The notes under the pieces were generated by a model that had not been told where the DNA came from, did not search any database, and saw nothing but the letters and a program-made list of their open reading frames with translations. Made by a program: the position numbers and the translations under genes. From an uncultured Lachnospiraceae bacterium (GTDB lineage: Bacteria; Bacillota; Clostridia; Lachnospirales; Lachnospiraceae), in assembly GCA_947178125.1 (NCBI GenBank), contig CAMWXB010000010.1:27781-91780 (forward strand): a stretch of DNA of 64,000 nt, written 5' to 3'. Of the stretch, positions 35,899 to 46,223 are shown in pieces. Positions within the stretch are counted from its first letter, which is position 1. Every line of letters begins with the position of its first letter.

Positions 35899-37722
35899 AT
35901 GAGAGATATTTTTTATATAAATGAAGAACAGAATGCTGTTGTGCCAAATGAATTATTATATGGAAATGAAAATAAATACATATGGTTTGATGGTGATGAA
36001 GAGCAGCAGACAGAAGCGCAATCTCTTTTTGGTTATTTATTACAGCGGAAAATATATGTGAAAGGTTTTGCGGTAAGTTATGAACCGGAAGAGGGAATGG
36101 AAATGTTTAATAAACCATTTTTTAATATAAATTCTCTTGATCCGAAGAAGGATATGCTTATTGTGGATCGATACTATCCGAAAAAAGAATATGGAAACTG
36201 CGTTGAGGCAAAAAAGCTAAATCCTTCTATTTCCAAAAGTGACAAGATTATCATATGGGGAGCAGGTAGAAATGGAAAGGCTATATTGGCCGAATTGAGA
36301 AGATGTCATATGAAAGACAATATAGTTTGTTTTATAGATTCCAATGATGCAATGAGGGGAAAAGTAGTAGAAGGAGAAAAACGAATATGTGAACCGGAAA
36401 TGTTGGATGATATAGAAGATGGTGCAGTTATAATAGCAGCCATGGAAACATGGGAAACGGTAGACGAGCAATTAAAAAGTAAACCGCGGTTTAGAAAATA
36501 TCATTACACGATTGACAGAGACAGGAGGATTTATCCGAAAGGAGATTTTTCCCAGGCACCATTGTTCTCGATTGATAGTTTGGAGGAGATTTATACACTG
36601 TTAAAGGCAAAGAGAACCTATATATATGGCACTGGTATCCGGGCAAAAGAATTGACTGACTATGTATTGTTACTGGATGGTGATTCTGGAGGGTTGATAG
36701 CTGATGCCGATGAGTTAGATGAAATGGACGATGTCGAGTGTATGGCTTTTAGTATGATAGAAAATATCATATATGAAGAAAACTATTGGATTTGGGTTAT
36801 GACCGAAAATAGAAAAAAAACGGTTAGAAAATTGGAAGAATTGGGTGTGGGTCAGTTTGTGCGCTCAAATATGGAGAGGAATGAATATTTTTTTGATGTT
36901 AACCTGGGATTTAGCTGGATAAAAAATAAAAAATGCGGTATCGCGGTATATGGGGAGGAGGGAAAGTCAGAAAACTATAAAATTGTGATATTAGGCGGAA
37001 GCACGACAGATGATACATGGGCTGTGACTCCATCTTGGCCAGAAATTTTGCACGATTATATAGGGCGGACAGATGTTGTGATATATAATGGCGGATGCGT
37101 ATCTTATCCTTCTTCTTTGGAGTTTTTAAAGTTGATAAGGGATATGTTAGGCCTGATGCCTGATATGGTTATCTCATACAGTGGATTTAATGACAGTTTT
37201 TTAGACCATGTTCAATTTCCATATTCTTGTGGGAATATGCTTGGGATATATGAAGCAGCGCAAAGGCATAATAAATCATCAGATATCGGGGGATATGGAG
37301 AAATTATACGTGGTATGCCAATGAAGGGTGATAGATTTGATCATTGGCTTACGAATATGGAGCATATGTATGCAGTTACAAAGATACATGGAATTTCATT
37401 TTATGGATTTTTACAGCCTATGCTTGCTTCGAAGAAAGGGAAAACACGTTTGGAAAAGAATGTTCTTTTATCTCGGAGATTAATGGATTATGGAAAAAAG
37501 CGCACGTCAAATACGCATGCCGATGATAAGTTTCGTGATTATATGCAGGAGAGAAATGTCGTGGAAACGCACGACTATATGTATGATTTATCTCATATTT
37601 TTGATGAAATTGATGATATTTATGTAGATAGTTGTCATGTATGTGAAAGAGGAAATCGGATTATTGCATCAGAGATATATAAACGAATCTTGGACGAGAT
37701 AGATACATGGGAGAGGAGATAA
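35899..37722 (+). CDS. SGNH/GDSL-type hydrolase with two Rossmann-like modules
   Basis: 'DKIIIWGAGRNGKAIL' and 'RTYIYGTGIRAKEL' followed by 'IVILGGSTTDDTWA', 'VISYSGFNDSF', 'DSCHVCERGNRIIA'. Confidence 0.65.
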   Translation: MRDIFYINEEQNAVVPNELLYGNENKYIWFDGDEEQQTEAQSLFGYLLQRKIYVKGFAVSYEPEEGMEMFNKPFFNINSLDPKKDMLIVDRYYPKKEYGNCVEAKKLNPSISKSDKIIIWGAGRNGKAILAELRRCHMKDNIVCFIDSNDAMRGKVVEGEKRICEPEMLDDIEDGAVIIAAMETWETVDEQLKSKPRFRKYHYTIDRDRRIYPKGDFSQAPLFSIDSLEEIYTLLKAKRTYIYGTGIRAKELTDYVLLLDGDSGGLIADADELDEMDDVECMAFSMIENIIYEENYWIWVMTENRKKTVRKLEELGVGQFVRSNMERNEYFFDVNLGFSWIKNKKCGIAVYGEEGKSENYKIVILGGSTTDDTWAVTPSWPEILHDYIGRTDVVIYNGGCVSYPSSLEFLKLIRDMLGLMPDMVISYSGFNDSFLDHVQFPYSCGNMLGIYEAAQRHNKSSDIGGYGEIIRGMPMKGDRFDHWLTNMEHMYAVTKIHGISFYGFLQPMLASKKGKTRLEKNVLLSRRLMDYGKKRTSNTHADDKFRDYMQERNVVETHDYMYDLSHIFDEIDDIYVDSCHVCERGNRIIASEIYKRILDEIDTWERR

Positions 37723-37727
37723 GGTAA

Positions 37728-39566
37728 ATGAATGTTCTGGGAATATCTGCATTATACCATGATTCCGCAGCAACATTGGTATCAAATGGTAATATAGTAG
37801 CAGCAGCGCAAGAAGAACGTTTTACCAGAGTAAAGCATGACCAGAGGATGCCGGTTCATGCGATTACATACTGTTTAAAAGAGGCAGATCTGAGCAAAAA
37901 GGATGTTGATATCGTAGTATTTTATGATAATCCACTATATACATTGGACAGATATTTGAAAAATATAGCGATGGCCGGAGATGATTCTGAAGAGGTTATA
38001 GAGCGCAGTTTTGATTCTATGTTTTCTGATAAATTGTGGATTCATAAAAAGGTAGAGCAGATATTAGGAGAAAATCCGCATAGAAAATTTTTGATGTGTG
38101 AACATCATATTTCCCATGCTGCGTCTGCATTTTACCCGTCACCATATGAAAAGGCGGTGATACTCACATTGGATGGCGTCGGGGAATGGGCGACAACAAC
38201 AATCGGGGTCGGAGAAGAGGAAAAAATCACTATCATGGAAGAGATGCGGTTTCCTCATTCGCTGGGATTGTTGTACAGTGCATTTACCTATTTTTGTGGA
38301 TTTAAAGTGAATTCTGGAGATTACAAATTTATGGGATTGGCACCATACGGGGAGCCTGTTTATGAAGATTTGATTCGAACAAAATTATTGGATATTAAAG
38401 AAGATGGTTCCTTTCAGATGAATATGGAATACTTTGATTATCAGTATGGTCGTGCAATGACTAACGAAAGATTTGCTGATTTATTTGGAGGCCCCAGAAG
38501 GGAACCGGAGTCGAGAATTACAAAAAGAGAGATGGATATGGCGGCATCTGCGCAAAAGGTTGTGGAAGATATTATCTTAAAGATGGTACGACATGCGAAA
38601 GAGGTTTATGGAGAAAGAATTGATAACCTTGTAATGGCCGGAGGTGTTGCACTTAACTGTGTGGCTAACGGAAAGATTAAAAACAGCGGTATTTTTAAGA
38701 ATATATGGATTCAGCCCGCAGCAGGCGATGCAGGAGGAAGTTTGGGCTGTGCACTTTATGCTTCTTATAATTATGCATCCATTAAGAGAAAAGTCTGTCG
38801 GCCGGACGCTCAGAAAGGAAGTTATCTCGGACCGAAATTTTCCTCTGAGGAAATAAGAAAATATTGTACAGAAAGCCAATATCCCTATCACCAGATAGAG
38901 CAGGAGGAACTGTATGAGGCAGTTGCGAAAGAACTTGCCGGTGAAAAGGTAATCGGGCTTTTTCATGGAAGAATGGAATTTGGTCCGCGCGCACTTGGAA
39001 ACCGTAGTATTATTGCCGATGCGCGTTCAGAGACAATGCAGGTCAAATTAAATCAGAAGGTAAAATTCAGAGAGTCCTTTAGACCCTTTGCACCATCGGT
39101 ATTAAAAGAGGATGTATCAGAATATTTTGAATTGGATGATGATAGTCCATATATGCTGTTGGTTGAGAATGTAAGAAAAGAACGGAGAAATGACAGCAGG
39201 CTGAAGGAAGACTTGGAAAGATATGATTACAATATGCTCGATATTGTAAAGCAAAGCCGGTCAGATATTCCAGCTGTAACACATGTGGATTACAGCGCAC
39301 GGATTCAGACAGTAAGCGAGGAAACGAATCCATATTATTATAATGTGATAAAAGAGTTCAAAAATCTGACTGGCTGCAGTGTAATCGTAAATACGTCTTT
39401 TAATGTGCGTGGGGAGCCAATCGTATGTACGCCGAAGGATGCTTATGAATGCTTTATGCGGACAGATATGGATGTGCTTGTATTGGAAGACTGCATTTTA
39501 TATAAAGATGAACAGCCGGAGTGGGTAGAGACGGATGATTGGAAAAAACGTTATGAGTTAGATTAA
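37728..39566 (+). CDS. Carbamoyltransferase (NodU/CmcH family)
   Basis: 'MNVLGISALYHDSAATLVSNGNIVAAAQEERFTRVKHD', 'LMAGGVALNCVANGK', 'MEFGPRALGNRSIIADAR'. Confidence 0.93.
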   Translation: MNVLGISALYHDSAATLVSNGNIVAAAQEERFTRVKHDQRMPVHAITYCLKEADLSKKDVDIVVFYDNPLYTLDRYLKNIAMAGDDSEEVIERSFDSMFSDKLWIHKKVEQILGENPHRKFLMCEHHISHAASAFYPSPYEKAVILTLDGVGEWATTTIGVGEEEKITIMEEMRFPHSLGLLYSAFTYFCGFKVNSGDYKFMGLAPYGEPVYEDLIRTKLLDIKEDGSFQMNMEYFDYQYGRAMTNERFADLFGGPRREPESRITKREMDMAASAQKVVEDIILKMVRHAKEVYGERIDNLVMAGGVALNCVANGKIKNSGIFKNIWIQPAAGDAGGSLGCALYASYNYASIKRKVCRPDAQKGSYLGPKFSSEEIRKYCTESQYPYHQIEQEELYEAVAKELAGEKVIGLFHGRMEFGPRALGNRSIIADARSETMQVKLNQKVKFRESFRPFAPSVLKEDVSEYFELDDDSPYMLLVENVRKERRNDSRLKEDLERYDYNMLDIVKQSRSDIPAVTHVDYSARIQTVSEETNPYYYNVIKEFKNLTGCSVIVNTSFNVRGEPIVCTPKDAYECFMRTDMDVLVLEDCILYKDEQPEWVETDDWKKRYELD

Positions 39567-39583
39567 AATGGGAAGGTATAGAC

Positions 39584-39928
39584 ATGGACAAGAACGAGAA
39601 AGAAAAAAAACTTTTAAAAGAATGGGCAAAAAGTAGTTATAAGAGCGGCAACTCTTTTCATGAGTCATGCAATGAAAGTTATTTTGTAAAAAGAGAGCAG
39701 GATGAAAAATATATATGGGAATATGGATTTGAATCAGTCCCAGAAATTAGGGATTTGTTAGAAGCGCAATGGAAAGAAGAGAAAGATATGGAGGAAATAC
39801 TTACAGTCATATTGGTAACTGCAATCAAGAATAAGCCGAAGTGGAAGGTTGTTAGCGATGAAGATAGTTCAGAGAAGAGCATATCTGAAAGTGTGGGAGA
39901 ATTGCCCATGTATATTTATAATTTCTAA
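39584..39928 (+). CDS. Small hypothetical protein
   Basis: 114-aa ORF in operon context with no recognisable motif. Confidence 0.55.
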   Translation: MDKNEKEKKLLKEWAKSSYKSGNSFHESCNESYFVKREQDEKYIWEYGFESVPEIRDLLEAQWKEEKDMEEILTVILVTAIKNKPKWKVVSDEDSSEKSISESVGELPMYIYNF

Positions 39929-40197
39929 CGAAGAGATATATGTTATGGAGACAATATCACTGGTTATTCTAAATGAAATTGCGTATAGTAATATTAAAAA
40001 ATATGTTTGATATGGTATTTTCCTGCCCAAGTAAAGGAGCAGTGAGGAATTATTTAGATATTTATTATAACATAAAATATAAGATATTAGACAAGATAGA
40101 TGCCTGAAGAAATTAGATATACGAAGAAGAGATAATCTTGTATTTGCAAAAATATAAAGCCGATAAAAGAGGTTTAATAAATTAACATATATAATCC

Positions 40198-41283
40198 TTG
40201 AAGGAGACAAATAGAATGAATAGTACCTGGATTAGAGCAAAATTGCATCAGATGGTAAAAGAAGAAATAAATGCCGGGAAAAAAATAGTGGTATGTCCCT
40301 ATGGTGAGTGGGGGATGATTTTAGTAGATATATTAGAAAAGGCATATGGAATAAAAGATACTATAATTTTGGATAATGGATTAAGCAAATATAATTCAGA
40401 TATTCATTCCGTAGAAGATTTAAAAAAATGGAATACGGAAGATATGACACTCATATTAACTTCTATTAGTGTTAAAAACAGTAAAGAAATTCAAAATCAG
40501 ATTAAAGGACTTGGCATTAATATTTGTGTCAAGAATATATTGGAACCGGAAATAGAAGAAAGTCCACATAAGGAATCATATTTTCGGGAATTAAAGAAAA
40601 CCTTATGCTGTAAAAAGGTTGAAGGTAAAAAACTTATACGCATTGGCAGTGGCGAGGGAGATGGCGGTTATGTTATGGTCGATGATTTTGATAATATGAT
40701 GTGTGCTTATAGTTGTGGGATTGGCAATGATGTATCGTGGGATATGGATATTGCTAAGAGGGGCATAAAGGTTTTTATGTATGATCATACAATTTGTCGT
40801 TTGCCCAAAGTACATAATAATTTCATTTTTTATAACTTTGGTATAGGTGAAGGGAGTAATTGCCTTCCTTTGAGGGAAATTTTAAAAAAGAATGATAATT
40901 TGGATAATCATGATCTGATTTTAAAAATGGATATTGAAGGTGCAGAGTGGGAAGTGCTGGACGATATATCATCTGATTTATTGAGTAATTTTAAACAAAT
41001 TTCTTTGGAACTGCATGATGTCTGTAAATGGGAATGCCGGGAAGAAATATTAAGGGTTCTGCAGAAAATAAGAGTGACTCATCAGGCAGTATGGATTCAT
41101 GGAAATAATGCAGGTAAGGCTGAAGTCGCGAATGGGGTTTTAATACCAAATTTGCTGGAAGTTACTTTTGTAAAAAGGGATAGTTATTCCTTTGTTGATG
41201 GGGAATGTGTGTTCCCGATGTCATTGGATTTGCCTAATTTGGCGTACAGAGAAGACTTTGAGCTGGGTAATTGGGGAATGTAA
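40198..41283 (+). CDS. FkbM-like methyltransferase with N-terminal Rossmann-like module
   Basis: 'KIVVCPYGEWGMILVDILE' N-term; 'LIRIGSGEGDGGYVMVDDF', 'DLILKMDIEGAEWEVL'. Confidence 0.75.
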   Translation: MKETNRMNSTWIRAKLHQMVKEEINAGKKIVVCPYGEWGMILVDILEKAYGIKDTIILDNGLSKYNSDIHSVEDLKKWNTEDMTLILTSISVKNSKEIQNQIKGLGINICVKNILEPEIEESPHKESYFRELKKTLCCKKVEGKKLIRIGSGEGDGGYVMVDDFDNMMCAYSCGIGNDVSWDMDIAKRGIKVFMYDHTICRLPKVHNNFIFYNFGIGEGSNCLPLREILKKNDNLDNHDLILKMDIEGAEWEVLDDISSDLLSNFKQISLELHDVCKWECREEILRVLQKIRVTHQAVWIHGNNAGKAEVANGVLIPNLLEVTFVKRDSYSFVDGECVFPMSLDLPNLAYREDFELGNWGM

Positions 41284-41300
41284 ACCGAACAGAGGTGGGT

Positions 41301-42374
41301 ATGGATACAGAAAATAAGACAGTATATAAATTACTTCTATGGGGTACTGGAAGATTATGCGATGAGATTGAAGAAAATGGTCTCAATGGAGTTGTTATTG
41401 GGTATGTGGAAACATGCAGATCAAGAGAGCTCTATCGAGGGTTAAATGTTTATGAAATTGGTAGTTTGCCGGAAAAATATGATTATATTATCGTTGCCAA
41501 TACTCATACGAATGAAATATATGAAACATGTCTTCAATATGGAGTAGATATAAATAAATGTATTTTTTTCCAGACAGTCAGGAAGCAAGTGGGATTTGTG
41601 CAGCAAGAGATTCTGTTCAATATTTTAGGTGAAAAAAATTATACAAATTATTGTGCCGGATTTGGAATAACAGAAAGTACTTTTTTTGAAAAAGATACAA
41701 AACAATATCAGGAGATGAATACAAGAGAAAATTTTCAAATTCAGGAAGATTTTCTATATCCGATCATATCAGACCGCTATGCTGATGCGGGAAGCATGGA
41801 TACATATTTCTGGCAGGATTTGTGGGCAGCGAAGTTAATATATCAGAGTGGAGTAAAAACGCATTTTGATATCGGTTCGCGGATAGATGGTTTTATCGCC
41901 CATTTGTTAGCAATGGATATTGATGTTACCTTGATTGATGTGAGAGAGTTTCCGGGAAAAGTTGAAAATCTGCATACGATTGTCAGTGATGCGACCAGAT
42001 TATCACAAGTGGAAGATGAAAGTATTGAAAGCATGTCGGCATTATGTTCTTTAGAACATTTTGGTTTGGGAAGATATGGAGATCCGATAGAACCGGAAGC
42101 CTGTTTTTTGTGTTTTGAGGCTATACAAAAGAAACTCAAAAAAGGTGCGAATTTATACATATCAGTGCCAATCGGGAAAGAGAGAGTTGAATTTAATGCA
42201 CATAGAATATTTTTTGCGAAGACAATAGTAGATTGCTTCAAACAAATGAATTTGGTTGAATTGTCATACGCGTCTTCCGATGGAATTGACTATCAGATTG
42301 AGCTGTCAAAGTATGATCATGATTTGCGCAAAGGGCGTTTTGGATTTGGATTATTTCATTTTATTAAAAAATAG
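41301..42374 (+). CDS. DUF268/methyltransferase-like protein with N-terminal Rossmann-like module
   Basis: 'KLLLWGTGRLCDEI' N-term; 'THFDIGSRIDGFIAHLLAMDIDVTLIDVREF', 'ALCSLEHFGLGRYGDPIEP'. ATG 41301 preferred. Confidence 0.7.
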   Translation: MDTENKTVYKLLLWGTGRLCDEIEENGLNGVVIGYVETCRSRELYRGLNVYEIGSLPEKYDYIIVANTHTNEIYETCLQYGVDINKCIFFQTVRKQVGFVQQEILFNILGEKNYTNYCAGFGITESTFFEKDTKQYQEMNTRENFQIQEDFLYPIISDRYADAGSMDTYFWQDLWAAKLIYQSGVKTHFDIGSRIDGFIAHLLAMDIDVTLIDVREFPGKVENLHTIVSDATRLSQVEDESIESMSALCSLEHFGLGRYGDPIEPEACFLCFEAIQKKLKKGANLYISVPIGKERVEFNAHRIFFAKTIVDCFKQMNLVELSYASSDGIDYQIELSKYDHDLRKGRFGFGLFHFIKK

Positions 42375-42463
42375 TATTGCAAAAGGATGATATAAGGTTG
42401 AAAGAAAAGCACTTTCAACTATTGATTTGAGTGTCTGATAAAGCAGACAGATGGGGGATAAAA

Positions 42464-43969
42464 ATGAAAAAAAAAGTAAAAACATTATGTATGTATTTGC
42501 CGCAATTTCATAGAGTGCCGGAAAATGATCAATGGTGGGGTGAGGGTTTTACTGAGTGGACAACAGTACGCGGGGCAGAAGCTTTGTTTGAAGGACACAG
42601 ACAGCCAATAGAACCATTAGATAACAATTATTATAATTTATTAGAAAAAAGCACTATGGAATGGCAGGCATCGTTGATGAAAAAGTATGGAATCGATGGT
42701 CAGTGCTTTTATCACTATTATTTTAAAGACGGTCGTCGTATTCTGGAAAAACCGGCTGAAAATTTACTGCAATGGAAAGATGTTGATATGCCATTTTGCT
42801 TTTGTTGGGCTAATGGGAGATGGGCGAGAACATGGAGTAATCTGAGTGGAAACTCTTGGGCAGATAAGTATGAAGCAAAAGATAAATCGGAAAGTGACGG
42901 TGTATTGATCGAACAGCGATATGGCAGAGAAGAAGAATGGCAGGCGCATTTTGAATATCTTTTGCCATTTTTTAAGGATGAACGTTATATAAAGATAGAT
43001 GGCGCGCCGGTCTTTATATTCTTTGCAGCAGCAGCGATACCATGTCTGCCACAGATGATTCAATACTGGAATGATTTGGCACATCAGGAAAATATGAAGG
43101 GCATTTATTTTATTGGAGTAAATACTTCAAAACACATAAACGGTTTAAATGCTCTGATGCTGTTTGCGCCTCATATGGTATGTGAATTTAACGAGCGGAT
43201 TGATGGAATAATACGGCTGGATTATGACAAAATGTGGGAAAATATAGATAATGCAGGCCTGATTGATAAACATAAAACATATTATTGCGCAGTGCCTAAT
43301 CTCGATGACACCCCTAGAAGAGGTGTGCATGACGGTGTTTTATTCAAAAATTTTTCAATAGAAAAATTTTACGATGGAATGTGCAGGGTATACAGGAAAA
43401 GTATTGCTGCTGGAAATGAATTTGTATTTATCAATGCATGGAACGAATGGGGAGAGGGAACACAGTTAGAACCGGATGAATACTATGGCTGCTCGAAGTT
43501 AGAAGCTGTTTATAAAGCACAAAAATATGCTTTGGAGAAAAATAATGAGGCCGATGTGATATCGGATAATACAACGTATGCCGGTAAGATAGCAAATCAG
43601 TCGGATTATACAATTACTGCAAAATGTTTTGATCTGTGGATGGGACTTCGGGAAAAAGGTATAAATATTTTCTCCTTTTTGGAGCGTTACGGTATTAAAC
43701 ATATTGCTGTTTACGGATATGGAATGTTGGCAAAGCATTTAATTCCAGAATTAGAGGGAACAGATGTTGAAATCGATTATTTTATTGACAGGAGTAGGAG
43801 AAAAAATGCCATAAAATATGAGGTGAAACCGGTAGCGGATAACTTGCCGCAGGTCGATGCGGTGATCATTACCGTAGTAGATGAATTTGATAGTATTTAT
43901 CAAATGCTTAAAGAGAGAATGGATTGTAAATTCTTTTCATTATATGAAATTGTCAGTGAATTACCCTAA
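42464..43969 (+). CDS. WbsX-like (GH99-type fold) glycan enzyme with C-terminal Rossmann-like module
   Basis: 'MYLPQFHRVPENDQWWGEGFTEWTTVR', 'NAWNEWGEGTQLEPDEYYG'; C-term 'HIAVYGYGMLAKHLIPEL'. Confidence 0.82.
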   Translation: MKKKVKTLCMYLPQFHRVPENDQWWGEGFTEWTTVRGAEALFEGHRQPIEPLDNNYYNLLEKSTMEWQASLMKKYGIDGQCFYHYYFKDGRRILEKPAENLLQWKDVDMPFCFCWANGRWARTWSNLSGNSWADKYEAKDKSESDGVLIEQRYGREEEWQAHFEYLLPFFKDERYIKIDGAPVFIFFAAAAIPCLPQMIQYWNDLAHQENMKGIYFIGVNTSKHINGLNALMLFAPHMVCEFNERIDGIIRLDYDKMWENIDNAGLIDKHKTYYCAVPNLDDTPRRGVHDGVLFKNFSIEKFYDGMCRVYRKSIAAGNEFVFINAWNEWGEGTQLEPDEYYGCSKLEAVYKAQKYALEKNNEADVISDNTTYAGKIANQSDYTITAKCFDLWMGLREKGINIFSFLERYGIKHIAVYGYGMLAKHLIPELEGTDVEIDYFIDRSRRKNAIKYEVKPVADNLPQVDAVIITVVDEFDSIYQMLKERMDCKFFSLYEIVSELP

Positions 43970-44002
43970 ATGATTATATATAAAAGGAATACGGTGGTTC
44001 AA

Positions 44003-45193
44003 ATGGAAAAACTACTTTCAGTTATCGTACCAATCTATAATTCCGAACAATATCTGGTTCGATGTGTAGACAGCATTCTGCATCAGCAATACCAAAATAT
44101 CGAAATTGTTTTAGTGGATGATGGTTCAACCGATCGATCCGGGGAAATATGTGATGAGTTTGTACAAAAAGATGCACGGGTGATTACATATCATAATGAA
44201 AATAGGGGTTCCGTTGCTGCCCGCAATTTTGGAGCAGGTGTGGCGAAGGGCGAACTGTTGACTTTTGTGGATAGTGACGACTGGATTGAGGCGGATATGT
44301 ATTATGAATTGATGCAGCAATATAAAGAGTATGAAGCGGATATCATTTCCTCTGGGTATATATATGACAATGGAAAGAAGCTTCAAGGCGAAAATGATTT
44401 ATTACCTCAGGGGTTTTATGGCAGAGAAGCGATATTACAGAAAGTGATCCCCAAAATGATGTATGATGCAAAATACGGCAGAAGAGCAGTTACACCATCT
44501 CTGTGCACAAAAATCATAAGAAAAAGTTTATTTTTGGAGACGATGCGAAATATTGATACGCAAATTACATATGGGGATGACGCTGCCATAGCCTATATCA
44601 GTATTGTCAAGGCTTCCGGTATTGTGTTTGCGGGAAGTGCCTGGTATCACTACTGCGTACATGGCAATTCGCTTTCAACAAGCTATGATATCAATTCATT
44701 AATAAAGATCAAGCAGTTTGAAGATTATATGGAAACCAGTTTTAAAGATCTGGGAATTTGGGAACAGACATGGTATCCGTTGAAGCAATATGTAAAATTG
44801 TTTTTGAGTCCAGCGATTGAAAAAATATATGGGGTAGAGATTAATATACCGATATATGAATTTCCGTTTTGTTTAATAAAAGAGGGGGCGCGGATTGTTA
44901 TTTATGGTGCGGGAATGGTTGGGAAAGCATATTATAGGACTTTCTATGAGAGCGGTTACGGAACAATAGAAGGGTGGATTGATAAAAATTACCAATATCT
45001 ATCGAAATCCGGATATTGTATCAGTGCACCGGAAAATGTAAAAGATATGGAATTTGATTGCATAGTGATTGCAATGGAGAATGAAAATGCTGCTGACAGC
45101 GTGAAAACTTATTTAGAAAACATGGGTATTTCAAAAGAAAAAATAGTATGGAAGAAGCCGAAACGGATCAATTCGAGAGGTGAAAAGATATGA
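44003..45193 (+). CDS. Glycosyltransferase family 2 with C-terminal Rossmann-like module
   Basis: 'LSVIVPIYNSEQYLVRCVDSILHQQYQNIEIVLVDDGSTDRSGEICDEF'; C-term 'IVIYGAGMVGKAYYRTF'. Confidence 0.9.
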   Translation: MEKLLSVIVPIYNSEQYLVRCVDSILHQQYQNIEIVLVDDGSTDRSGEICDEFVQKDARVITYHNENRGSVAARNFGAGVAKGELLTFVDSDDWIEADMYYELMQQYKEYEADIISSGYIYDNGKKLQGENDLLPQGFYGREAILQKVIPKMMYDAKYGRRAVTPSLCTKIIRKSLFLETMRNIDTQITYGDDAAIAYISIVKASGIVFAGSAWYHYCVHGNSLSTSYDINSLIKIKQFEDYMETSFKDLGIWEQTWYPLKQYVKLFLSPAIEKIYGVEINIPIYEFPFCLIKEGARIVIYGAGMVGKAYYRTFYESGYGTIEGWIDKNYQYLSKSGYCISAPENVKDMEFDCIVIAMENENAADSVKTYLENMGISKEKIVWKKPKRINSRGEKI

Positions 45194-46221
45194 AAGTTAT
45201 TATTTTTGGCGCCGGACAGAATACGGTTAATTTTTTAAAAGCATGTCGATTTTTAGATTATATGGAGATTCTTTTTATAGCAGATAATGATGATAGTAAA
45301 TGGGGAACTGCAATAGCGGGGTATGAAGTGAAGCCGCCGGAAAAAATAAGAAGTGAAACATACGATAAAGTATTAGTCATGACACATTTTGATGAAATCA
45401 AAGAGCAGCTTGTAAGTGATTATGGCATTTCGGAAAATAAGATTACTCAGGCGGAATATTTCATTGTTCCGGAACTGTGTAATCTGGGCAGCATCTCATT
45501 AAAATGCGAGCAGAACCAATGCCGTGACATTGCGCATCTTAGTCGAAATGAAATTGTTATGGATAACGCTCTGGAAGAATTTTTCTTTTTTGGAGAACAT
45601 CGGATCATTAATAAGTGGTGGCATTATTTTGAAGTGTATCATGATTATTTCCAAAAGTATATAGGAAGAACTGTCAGGATGCTTGAGATAGGAGTAGCCA
45701 AAGGAGGCTCGCTTCAAATGTGGAAACACTATTTTGGAGAGAAGGCGGTTATCGTTGGGATTGATATTGACGGTACCTGTAAGCAATATGAAGAAGATAA
45801 CGTTTATGTGCGTATCGGTTCACAGGATGATCCTGATTTTCTGAAAAAGGCATGTGAAGAGTTTGGACCGTTTGACATTGTGTTAGATGATGGAAGCCAT
45901 GCAGTGAAACATCAGATAGATTCCTTTCAAATACTTTTTCCCCTTCTGAAGAATGACGGTATTTATCTTTGTGAAGATACGCATACGTCTTATTGGCCAT
46001 CTTTCGGGGGAAAACTGCATGGAGATACATTTATTGAATTTGCAAAGAATCTTGTTGATGAATTGCATTATCAGCATATAGAGCGGGGGGATGAAAAACT
46101 GGCTCCGCAATTTCGTAATCAGATCAAGGGGATTCATTTTTACGACAGTATGGTAGTTTTTGAAAAAAGAAAAACCGGGCTGTCGATTTGGTCCATGAGA
46201 GAAAATCATAGGGATGAGTAA
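45190..46221 (+). CDS. SAM-dependent methyltransferase (MycE/CmcI-like) with N-terminal Rossmann-like module
   Basis: N-term 'MKVIIFGAGQNTVNFLKAC'; 'MLEIGVAKGGSLQMWKHYFG', 'FDIVLDDGSHAVKHQIDSF'. Confidence 0.78.
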   Translation: MKVIIFGAGQNTVNFLKACRFLDYMEILFIADNDDSKWGTAIAGYEVKPPEKIRSETYDKVLVMTHFDEIKEQLVSDYGISENKITQAEYFIVPELCNLGSISLKCEQNQCRDIAHLSRNEIVMDNALEEFFFFGEHRIINKWWHYFEVYHDYFQKYIGRTVRMLEIGVAKGGSLQMWKHYFGEKAVIVGIDIDGTCKQYEEDNVYVRIGSQDDPDFLKKACEEFGPFDIVLDDGSHAVKHQIDSFQILFPLLKNDGIYLCEDTHTSYWPSFGGKLHGDTFIEFAKNLVDELHYQHIERGDEKLAPQFRNQIKGIHFYDSMVVFEKRKTGLSIWSMRENHRDE

Positions 46222-46223
46222 AC

